A stretch of DNA of 9,309 bases from JANLQX01 sp043775075 (lineage in GTDB: Bacteria; Actinomycetota; Acidimicrobiia; Acidimicrobiales; JANYDT01). The position numbers were made by a program, and so were the translations under genes. The stretch covers positions 1 to 9,309 of the forward strand of contig JAYVSS010000061.1 in assembly GCA_043775075.1 (NCBI GenBank). The letters are read 5' to 3'. Of this stretch, positions 1 to 5,261 are shown one piece after another (the first letter of the stretch is position 1; the number at the start of each line of letters is the position of its first letter). The notes under the pieces are model-generated. The model ran no database searches, was not told the DNA's origin, and was given only the letters and a program-made list of their open reading frames with translations.

Positions 1-132
1 CAGATCGGGATTGACCGCTTGCTCACCTACGATACGGACCAATTGTTACGAAGGCAAGCGGAAGTGAACTATTTCCGTCACAAAACCGTCACAATTGACC
101 GTGTGAGACGCTCCGCGCGTAACCGGACATGA
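1..132 (+). CDS. C-terminal end of an unrecognised protein (partial)
   Basis: One plus-strand frame is open from the first base for 43 codons and stops at a TGA at 130-132. The visible peptide ends DRVRRSARNRT and is rich in Arg, Asp and Leu. It contains no motif I recognise. Its third codon positions are mostly G or C (about 27 of 43), consistent with coding but lower than in the confident genes nearby. The other five frames here are interrupted or give only short overlapping ORFs. A convergent gene ending 43 bp before the membrane-protein stop fits the layout. An open frame this short can arise by chance at this GC content, so the call is tentative. The function is unknown and the gene's beginning lies outside the window. 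Confidence 0.45.
   Translation, partial: QIGIDRLLTYDTDQLLRRQAEVNYFRHKTVTIDRVRRSARNRT
75..94. repeat. Direct repeat CCGTCACAA, 11-bp period
   Basis: CCGTCACAA occurs at 75-83 and again at 86-94, separated by AA, so the two copies lie one helical turn apart. The layout resembles binding sites of OmpR/PhoP-type response regulators in actinobacteria, which use TCACA-like half-sites with an 11-bp period. However, the repeat probably lies inside the 3' end of the partial plus-strand gene and no gene start follows it closely on either strand inside the window. A regulatory role is therefore only a possibility. Confidence 0.35.
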
Positions 133-175
133 CACAACACCCACCGTGAGCAGCGCCAGTCGAGAACGCGCGAAC

Positions 176-1474
176 TCATACCCGGGCGGCGAGCGTGCGC
201 GCCGGCGACGAAACCACCCGCAGGAGAGCGGGGCCGGCGACGGCCATGGCCACCAGCGCACCGATGCCGATGCGAGATCCTGGTACCAAAGCGTGACGCG
301 GATCGACAAGGTTGACCACAACACAACTCAGACACCCGGCAAAGACTGCGAGGAGGGCGGTACCCCATCGATCGAAGGCCTCGTGCAGGGACACAGCTAA
401 TCCGGCGAGGCCGAGGAGTAGGTGAGCGCCGAGCAACGCCACCACGTCGTCAACCGGTCCGGCGCCGGACCACGCCCACACCAGGATCGGGACCGAACAC
501 AGCACCGCCCCACCGAGTAAGCGGAGGATCGCCCCGCCGAGAAGCGAGCGGACAACGGTGATTCCGCGAGCGTTTACGGAAAAAAGTTGGTGCACGAGGG
601 CCTCAGGGAGCACTTTCCAAAGACGGCCCATATGCCAGCCGCCCCACACACTCCCGAGCAGAGCCGGAACCACCGTTACCGCCACCAAGGCGGGGCCGCC
701 GCTCCACGCAAACCGTGGCTCGAGCACCAAAATCCCGCCCACGCCCGCCCCGATGAGTCCGGCCGCAACGGCCCGGGGAGCGCCCCCCGGAAGGCGGTCC
801 GACGGCCGATGACGACGAACCCCGTACCCGGCGGCGACGAGGGTGGCCGCCGCCATCGAAGGAAGGACCAACCGGGGGTTGGCACCGCTACGGAGGAGCC
901 CAGCACCCGCCAATAGAGCCGCTCCAAACGCGAAACCCCATCCCAGGCGGGTAATGAGGAAACCGCCGACCCAAATACCGATGAGGCATGCCGCCAACCA
1001 TCCACCCCGCGGAACCACCGAACAGGCCGCCATGACTCCGGCGATGACGGCCGGGACCCGGCGATCGTTGCGTAACCGCCCGAGTCCGTCGGGCCCACTC
1101 AGATACCGACGTCGCATCCCCCACTGCAGAGCGAGGGACAGCGGGAGGGCGATACGCCATGCCGTATCAACGGTGTTGGCACCCAAATCGGCGGTGAGCG
1201 TGGAGAGGTAAAACCCCATGCCGAGTATCCCGACGACGAACCCGATGTCCCCGAGGGCCAGCGCAGGATCGAGCGGCTCAGAACGGACGGCACGGGCCGC
1301 AAACGGTGGGTACTCGGGCGTTCGACCGGCAGCGACCAGACCAAATGCTTCCCCAGGGGCGATTCCGCCCCACGCTTCGAGAACCACGGCTGCCTCGAGA
1401 CCATCCTGGGTCGGACGTTCCAAGTGATCATCGGCAAAGTCCCACCCAGCCAGATCGGCACCTGTCGAATTCAT
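176..1474 (-). CDS. Polytopic membrane protein coupled to PelF-like glycosyltransferase
   Basis: This 432-residue protein has a soluble, acidic N-terminal segment of about 70 residues. About 11-12 hydrophobic stretches follow, roughly at residues 72-95, 105-118, 138-153, 157-176, 178-194, 202-218, 234-252, 260-280, 306-334, 343-362, 370-388 and 402-420. Basic loops such as MRRRYL and RRHRP suggest cytoplasmic faces. The ATG at 1474 overlaps the TGA of the glycosyltransferase (ATGA), so the two are almost certainly cotranscribed and translationally coupled. The Shine-Dalgarno is weak, which fits coupling. I do not recognise a named family from the sequence. PelG, the roughly 450-residue, 12-helix membrane partner of PelF in Pel polysaccharide systems, has a similar size and topology. 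This protein could be a distant relative or an analogue acting as flippase or transport partner, but that is inference from context. Confidence 0.85.
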   Translation of the reverse strand: MNSTGADLAGWDFADDHLERPTQDGLEAAVVLEAWGGIAPGEAFGLVAAGRTPEYPPFAARAVRSEPLDPALALGDIGFVVGILGMGFYLSTLTADLGANTVDTAWRIALPLSLALQWGMRRRYLSGPDGLGRLRNDRRVPAVIAGVMAACSVVPRGGWLAACLIGIWVGGFLITRLGWGFAFGAALLAGAGLLRSGANPRLVLPSMAAATLVAAGYGVRRHRPSDRLPGGAPRAVAAGLIGAGVGGILVLEPRFAWSGGPALVAVTVVPALLGSVWGGWHMGRLWKVLPEALVHQLFSVNARGITVVRSLLGGAILRLLGGAVLCSVPILVWAWSGAGPVDDVVALLGAHLLLGLAGLAVSLHEAFDRWGTALLAVFAGCLSCVVVNLVDPRHALVPGSRIGIGALVAMAVAGPALLRVVSSPARTLAARV

Positions 1475-3210
1475 GGCTTGCGCTCGGCCGGGCGAACAGC
1501 GCCGAGTTCCCCAGGCACCGCCCCACGCTCACCCTCACGTTCACCCTCACGTCCACCCTCAAGTTCGGCACCGTAGTCGGACCCTCCAAGCGAGGCGTCA
1601 CCGCTCGCATCGCTCACTGTTGCGTCAGGACAGGCAATCGAAGGCTCGGTTCCGGTGAGTTCGCCAATCAATGCGGCATAGGCCACGATGCAGCCTTCCT
1701 GCCCGAAGTCGTGGATAACTCTCTGCCGACCCCGGGCGCCTAACGCGTGGGCCAAGCCGGGGTCGTTGAGAAGGCCGACAATGCCCGACGCCAACGCCTC
1801 GTAGTCGCCAGGGCGAACGGTAAACCCGCAACCGCTCACCGCCTCGGGTACCCCACCAACGGCGGTCGCGACGACCGGCCGCCCGGCCGCCATCGCTTCC
1901 AGCACCGAGATGGGGAAGCCTTCGCTGATGCTCGACAACACCGAGACCCGAGCCGTGGCGAGGGCCACGTCGGGGTCGTCAATCGGCCCGCGGAAACGAA
2001 AGCGATCGCCCAGATTGAGATCAGCGTGCAGCGCCAGGCATTCCTCGTAATAGCGCTCGTTACCATCCGACACCGGGCCGTAGTGATCGAAGCGAGCGGC
2101 AGGTACGCGCTCGATGACCGACGCCGCCGCCCGTAGGAGCGTTTTTAGATCCTTGAGCGGATCAATGCGACCAATGGTGACGACGACGGGCTCAACGGGG
2201 AAGGGCGCAACCTTCGGCGGGACGAGCACACCGTTATGAATGGTGCGAATGCGATCCGGATCGGCCCCAAGGGCACGTTCCCAGGCGGCGTTGGCGTTGG
2301 TAACGGGGGCCACGACGGTGGCCACGGCATAGGTCAACCGGGCCAAACCCCGGGCCAGTCGAGTGTGGGTCCACCGCTCACCGGTGGACTCGCCCCGGCG
2401 AATAGCGGCGAGATACGCCTCACGCACGTAGACGCCGTGCTCGGAAAGCACCACCGGGGTGGCGTGAAGCGCATGATGCACCGCCGCCGGAATTCCGGCC
2501 CAGCCGGCGGCCGTGACAAGAATGAGATCGGGGGCGTTTGCCCCCTCCGGCGTCGGGGCGGCGGCCGCTTGGGCGACCCAGCACAGCGTTTGATAGAGGT
2601 CGCAGACATGCTGTTCATCGAGGACAGGGGCGACGCGATCCACATGGGCGGCGTCGGCGCTGAGAACGTCGGCCAACGCCAACCGGTAGGCCGCCCACGC
2701 GTCACGATGGCGCATCGACGCCCGGACCCGGGTGGGGTTGGAGCGACACCAGACAAGCGCATCGAGCACCGTCTTGGGGTCGCTTTCCCAGTGCAATAAC
2801 GCTCGCACGAACTCGGCCGCCACGCCCGTGCGCAGCGATGAGCGACGCACTGTTCGCCGAGTCGTGACACGCTCAGACCAGAGATCGATGTGTCCCACCA
2901 TCATGGCGTTGACCGGCAACTCGAACAGCAGGGGCCGCCGAATTCCCCCGGCGGTGATGGGAAGAACGGACCAGTCCACGCCGTCAATGCCGTTCACCAC
3001 AATGTCGCACCACGTACTGACCCCGCCGTGGGCGAACGGATAGGTACCCTCGGTGGCGAGCAGCACCCGCGGCCGACGGCCGACAGAAGCAACGGGGCCC
3101 GAGGGCTCCGAACTCCCAACCGATGGCAGGAGTGGCGATGCGTTGTCGGGTGGCCGACTGCTCGCCGGGGGCCCGTCTGCGACGGTAGCGACTGGTGTTT
3201 GAGCAACCAC
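1471..3210 (-). CDS. pelF: PelF-like GT4 glycosyltransferase (DUF3492-type N-terminus)
   Basis: The 579-residue protein starts with a Pro/Ser-rich leader of about 45 residues. A GT-B glycosyltransferase with PelF hallmarks follows: TEGTYPFAHGGVSTW near residues 53-67, SEHGVYVRE near 256-264, IHNG near 324-327 and IGRIDPLKDL near 346-355. The GT4 EX7E motif is in SEGFPISVLEAMAAG (Glu430 and Glu438). PelF enzymes are cytosolic, use a UDP-sugar and polymerise the Pel exopolysaccharide; the substrate here cannot be read from sequence. I chose the GTG at 3210 because AAGGA lies 7 nt before it. A GTG at 3231 in the same frame adds 7 residues but has no evident ribosome site. The last 45 residues form an acidic Gly/Glu/Arg tail absent from the catalytic fold. 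The stop overlaps the start of the membrane protein by 4 bases. The rest of a canonical pel operon is not visible here. Confidence 0.92.
   Translation of the reverse strand: MVAQTPVATVADGPPASSRPPDNASPLLPSVGSSEPSGPVASVGRRPRVLLATEGTYPFAHGGVSTWCDIVVNGIDGVDWSVLPITAGGIRRPLLFELPVNAMMVGHIDLWSERVTTRRTVRRSSLRTGVAAEFVRALLHWESDPKTVLDALVWCRSNPTRVRASMRHRDAWAAYRLALADVLSADAAHVDRVAPVLDEQHVCDLYQTLCWVAQAAAAPTPEGANAPDLILVTAAGWAGIPAAVHHALHATPVVLSEHGVYVREAYLAAIRRGESTGERWTHTRLARGLARLTYAVATVVAPVTNANAAWERALGADPDRIRTIHNGVLVPPKVAPFPVEPVVVTIGRIDPLKDLKTLLRAAASVIERVPAARFDHYGPVSDGNERYYEECLALHADLNLGDRFRFRGPIDDPDVALATARVSVLSSISEGFPISVLEAMAAGRPVVATAVGGVPEAVSGCGFTVRPGDYEALASGIVGLLNDPGLAHALGARGRQRVIHDFGQEGCIVAYAALIGELTGTEPSIACPDATVSDASGDASLGGSDYGAELEGGREGEREGERGAVPGELGAVRPAERKP
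1530..1565 (-). repeat. Three 12-bp tandem units in the glycosyltransferase C-terminus
   Basis: Three imperfect copies of CACCCTCACGTT lie head to tail at 1530-1541, 1542-1553 and 1554-1565, with one or two changes between them. On the coding strand they specify the GREGEREGE stretch near the end of the glycosyltransferase. The unit is a multiple of three, so changes in copy number would keep the reading frame. The segment is outside the catalytic domain and is probably a disordered charged tail. Confidence 0.8.
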
Positions 3211-3217
3211 AACGAAT

Positions 3218-3222
3218 TCCTT
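3218..3222 (-). promoter_or_regulatory. Shine-Dalgarno that fixes the glycosyltransferase start
   Basis: On the minus strand AAGGA at 3222-3218 is followed by a 7-nt spacer and then GTG at 3210. This is the best ribosome site near the 5' end of the glycosyltransferase. It lies downstream of the longer candidate start at 3231, so it argues against that start. A TAGCGT hexamer at 3235-3230 has the TANNNT shape of an actinobacterial -10 box and would give a leader of about a dozen bases, but no matching -35 is visible. Confidence 0.6.
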
Positions 3223-3302
3223 CGCTGTCACGCTACCGGCTCAGCCCCGCCGTCCCTGATCGCCGAGTGCAGCGACGGCTCGCGGGACGTCCATCGGGTT
3301 GG

Positions 3303-3333
3303 CTGCGACTGGCGGGTGGACGGCCAGTCGCAG
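3303..3333 (-). terminator. Perfect 11-bp inverted repeat, possible U-less terminator
   Basis: CTGCGACTGGC at 3303-3313 and its exact reverse complement GCCAGTCGCAG at 3323-3333 flank a 9-nt loop. The hairpin is GC-rich and begins 26 bp after the stop of the zinc-ribbon gene. It lies about 93 bp before the glycosyltransferase start. No T-run follows on either strand, so it is not a classic intrinsic terminator. Hairpins without a U-tract are commonly proposed as terminators in actinobacteria. It could instead be a leader or attenuator structure of the glycosyltransferase transcript, or a protein-binding palindrome. Confidence 0.45.
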
Positions 3334-3359
3334 TGCACCCTTCGCTCGACGGGAAACTG

Positions 3360-3530
3360 TTACGCCGTTTTACGCGCGGCGTTCAGAACGGTACCCAGAC
3401 CAACCTGGTCACCATCGGCCTTCCACCAGCGAGTCTCGCACCGGCCGCAGGAATGCAGTTCCAGTTGACGCTGGTTCACACTCATCGAGATCGTGACGAG
3501 GTTGGCGATGTGACAGAGCGGGCAAGTCAT
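3360..3530 (-). CDS. Small zinc-ribbon protein (56 aa)
   Basis: The ATG at 3530 opens a 56-residue frame ending in TAA at 3362-3360. A purine-rich AGAAGGA at 3547-3541 lies 10 nt before the start. The protein begins MTCPLC and later contains SCGRCETRWW, so two CxxC knuckles (Cys3/Cys6 and Cys28/Cys31) are placed as in a minimal zinc ribbon. A conserved-looking Thr-Arg-Trp-Trp follows the second knuckle and the protein ends in a basic NAARKTA tail. Small actinobacterial proteins with this CPxC...SCxxCxxRWW layout exist to my recollection, but I cannot name a characterised family member. Zinc ribbons of this size usually bind nucleic acid or a protein partner; its role is unknown. It lies on the same strand as, and upstream of, the glycosyltransferase pair. 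A 149-bp gap containing a hairpin separates them, so it may be a separate transcript. Confidence 0.82.
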   Translation of the reverse strand: MTCPLCHIANLVTISMSVNQRQLELHSCGRCETRWWKADGDQVGLGTVLNAARKTA

Positions 3531-3765
3531 TGCGATGAAATCCTTCTAGCGATGTCCGCGTGTGGTGGCGGGAGTGAGGGAGGATGGAGTCAGCTTCGCG
3601 GCGACACTCGGGGGTGAGTCGAGGCAGCATCGATGGCGTCACTTTTCATCGGCAGGACCCGCTGCATACTTGAGCGACGGTTCACCTTTTTGAGCAGTTG
3701 GACTTAGCCGAGTGCTCCGCTTGACCTATTTCCGCAACCTTGCCGGGGCGGGAGCGTCCCGTCGC
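3531..3765. other. Intergenic gap, no gene recognised
   Basis: These 235 bp separate the protease gene from the zinc-ribbon gene, both on the minus strand. The 3' part carries the ribosome site of the zinc-ribbon gene (3547-3541). A short GC-rich inverted repeat, CGGGA/TCCCG, lies just after the protease stop and is too weak to call a terminator. TTGAGC occurs twice 20 bp apart at 3670 and 3690. A promoter for the zinc-ribbon gene should be here, but I cannot point to a convincing -35/-10 pair. Confidence 0.5.
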
Positions 3766-4551
3766 CTACTTGTCCGCTAACTGCGAGGCCAGGGCCACCA
3801 CGGTGGCCAGGTTAAACCCGGCGTGCAGGCAGATCGACGTAAAGATCCGCCCGGTCGTGAGCCGAGCCAAAGCGCAGGCGATGCCGACGAACACCAGCGC
3901 CGGTAACTGCAGCAACTGGAAATGAATCAGGCCGAACCACAGGGCGCTCATCGCCACGGCCCCGGCCACGCCTGTCGTCACTCCGGCTGGGGACCCCAGG
4001 CGATCTGCCCCCGATCCATCAGACCCATCGGAGCCAAACGCTCGGCGGAACGCGTTGAGTACCAGCCCTCGGTAAAACAGCTCCTCGAAGATCGGCGCCC
4101 CGATCACCACGAACACCGCGAGCACGGCGAACGTCAGACCCAACCCCCCAGTTCGGTCCGTGAGCTCCCGGGCGGGCGCCGAAACCTTCTTGTCGTCTGT
4201 TCCTGCGACGTAATAGGCGAAGCCCACCCCAAATTGCAGGGCGATGCCGACGACGATCATGCCGAGGTCGATCAACCGTACCGACGTCGCCCCCACGAAC
4301 CGCGGCCAGGAAACTCCTCGACGACGGGCCGCCACGACCACCCCGGCAGCGAGCACAGGCCACGCCGCGGCCAAGCCGACAAGGACGCCGCTGATACCCG
4401 GTTTAAGTTGTCCGTTCGACCGTAAAAATGGCGTGATGGCCAGCGTGGCCAGCACAATTGCGCCAAGTTGAAACGCCAACGCGAGCCCTAGCTCGCCACG
4501 ACCGGTCCGTGGCCCCGTAGGCGGAGGGCCATCGTCGCCGGCACTGGTCAC
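3766..4551 (-). CDS. CPBP family intramembrane metalloprotease (Rce1/Abi type)
   Basis: The protein of 261 residues is a multi-helix membrane protein with all three CPBP signature motifs. These are EELFYR (residues 156-161, EExxxR), FGLIH (206-210, FxxxH) and HAGFN (243-247, HxxxN). These residues form the glutamate/histidine active site of the Rce1-like glutamic/metallo-type intramembrane proteases. A Pro/Gly-rich cytosolic segment of about 20 residues precedes the first helix. I chose the GTG at 4551, which begins 2 nt after the DUF3499 stop, implying translational coupling. A GTG at 4617 in the same frame would add 22 residues but overlap DUF3499 by 64 bp. Bacterial CPBP proteins have been linked to peptide maturation, bacteriocin self-immunity and envelope functions. 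The substrate here is unknown, and nothing nearby encodes a recognisable peptide precursor. Confidence 0.9.
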   Translation of the reverse strand: MTSAGDDGPPPTGPRTGRGELGLALAFQLGAIVLATLAITPFLRSNGQLKPGISGVLVGLAAAWPVLAAGVVVAARRRGVSWPRFVGATSVRLIDLGMIVVGIALQFGVGFAYYVAGTDDKKVSAPARELTDRTGGLGLTFAVLAVFVVIGAPIFEELFYRGLVLNAFRRAFGSDGSDGSGADRLGSPAGVTTGVAGAVAMSALWFGLIHFQLLQLPALVFVGIACALARLTTGRIFTSICLHAGFNLATVVALASQLADK

Positions 4552-4553
4552 CG

Positions 4554-5096
4554 TCAACCGAGAACCGAACTCAGCCCGATTCGTTCCGATGCGCTGACGG
4601 GGCTGGCGGGCGACCACCCGTCCAGTGTGGCCGCGGTTTCGTCGGTGCCGTTATGGTTCACGGCGGTCGGCCGCACTCGGCGGATGGTCCAACCGTTCGG
4701 CGGCGTCAAGCGGTCGACGTGGAATCGGCAGAGGTCATAAAACGCTGGATCGCGTTCGGGACTCAACCCGCCGAGGTACACCGTGCATGCCCGCTGGTCA
4801 TAGGACATGGTGGCCACGGCCTGGCGGCTGCACGTGGGTCGGGCGCAGTACCGATGCGGTGCCTGCGCAACTTCCGCCCCGTCAACATCACCGATCGGCT
4901 CGAGGGTGGCAGTGTCCACGGGCTGACGGCGCCCACTTGACCCGGTGGGACGTCCGGATGGATGAAAGCCAAGCCGATAGGAGCCGGTGTCGACGGTACG
5001 CCGCAGTCCCGCCAATTCGGCCAGCCGCTCGTTTCGGGGCGCCACCCCGAGCCCCGCTGCTCGGAGGGTGCGCGTGGCGGCGTCGTCGATGGGCAT
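4554..5096 (-). CDS. DUF3499 family protein
   Basis: The 180-residue product contains the DUF3499 core: CARPTCSRQAVATMSYD (residues 84-100) and FYDLCRFHVDRLTPPNGW (119-136). Cys84, Cys89, Cys123 and His126 form a plausible zinc site. DUF3499 is a conserved actinobacterial family of unknown function, usually shorter (about 110-130 residues to my recollection) and usually close to DUF5719 and WhiB/mannose-metabolism genes. Here about 80 residues precede the core, including a helical stretch ATRTLRAAGLGVAP, and a low-complexity tail follows it. I chose the ATG at 5096, with a TAACCT box 8 nt upstream and no Shine-Dalgarno, as for a leaderless transcript. A GTG at 5222 extends the frame by 42 residues into the divergent promoter region and is less likely. 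The stop lies 2 nt before the protease start. Confidence 0.85.
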   Translation of the reverse strand: MPIDDAATRTLRAAGLGVAPRNERLAELAGLRRTVDTGSYRLGFHPSGRPTGSSGRRQPVDTATLEPIGDVDGAEVAQAPHRYCARPTCSRQAVATMSYDQRACTVYLGGLSPERDPAFYDLCRFHVDRLTPPNGWTIRRVRPTAVNHNGTDETAATLDGWSPASPVSASERIGLSSVLG

Positions 5097-5104
5097 GACA
5101 TTCG

Positions 5105-5110
5105 AGGTTA
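5105..5110 (-). promoter_or_regulatory. Possible -10 box (TAACCT) of the DUF3499 gene
   Basis: TAACCT on the minus strand ends 8 nt before the ATG at 5096 and fits the actinobacterial TANNNT -10 pattern. No Shine-Dalgarno lies between it and the ATG, which suggests a leaderless or near-leaderless mRNA. No clear -35 is visible at 16-19 nt upstream. Confidence 0.4.
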
Positions 5111-5143
5111 ATTTCCGTGGGGGCCCAATCGACGGATGCCGGA

Positions 5144-5186
5144 CGGGACGAAAACCCCATAGGTGAGCGTTTCGTCGCTCGTCCCG
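5144..5186. repeat. 8-bp inverted repeat in the divergent promoter region
   Basis: CGGGACGA at 5144-5151 and its exact reverse complement TCGTCCCG at 5179-5186 are separated by 27 nt. A shorter stem, GAGCG/CGCTC at 5165-5169 and 5176-5180, lies inside and shares bases with the right arm, so the two pairings compete. The element lies midway between the divergent DUF3499 and ftsH-like starts, where a shared operator would be expected. Without comparative data it may be chance in GC-rich DNA. Confidence 0.35.
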
Positions 5187-5247
5187 CCTCCGAAACGGGT
5201 CCGAGCCACGGGCGGTGAGCACCGGTCGTCTGGCCGTGCTGAACCCC

Positions 5248-5253
5248 TAGGCT
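5248..5253 (+). promoter_or_regulatory. Possible -10 box (TAGGCT) of the ftsH-like gene
   Basis: TAGGCT matches the TANNNT -10 pattern common in actinobacteria and ends 8 nt before the GTG at 5262, the same distance as the TAACCT box on the other strand. The sequence in between, GATACTCG, has no Shine-Dalgarno, so transcription may start at or next to the start codon. A -35 element is not obvious. Confidence 0.45.
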
Positions 5254-5261
5254 GATACTCG

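Noticed and set aside
78..179. A 33-codon minus-strand ORF whose ATG overlaps the membrane-protein stop (ATGA), possible third gene of the operon.
   Set aside because: The peptide is Arg/Cys/Trp-rich with poor codon choice and no motif, and it overlaps the more protein-like plus-strand frame 1-132. The ATGA overlap alone is not enough.
2236..2799. Long plus-strand ORFs opposite the glycosyltransferase, including one of 187 codons.
   Set aside because: Gly/Arg-rich low-complexity translations typical of antisense frames in high-GC genes; the opposite strand carries a well-recognised enzyme.
3409..3642. A 77-codon minus-strand ORF overlapping the zinc-ribbon gene in another frame.
   Set aside because: No motif, no ribosome site, and it covers the cysteine-rich small gene, which has both.
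3670..3695. TTGAGC twice with a 20-bp period in the intergenic gap, possible operator.
   Set aside because: A hexamer repeated once is easily chance and no promoter elements are aligned with it.
3737..3765. Intrinsic terminator after the CPBP protease gene.
   Set aside because: Only a 5-bp CGGGA/TCCCG stem and no T-run on the minus strand.
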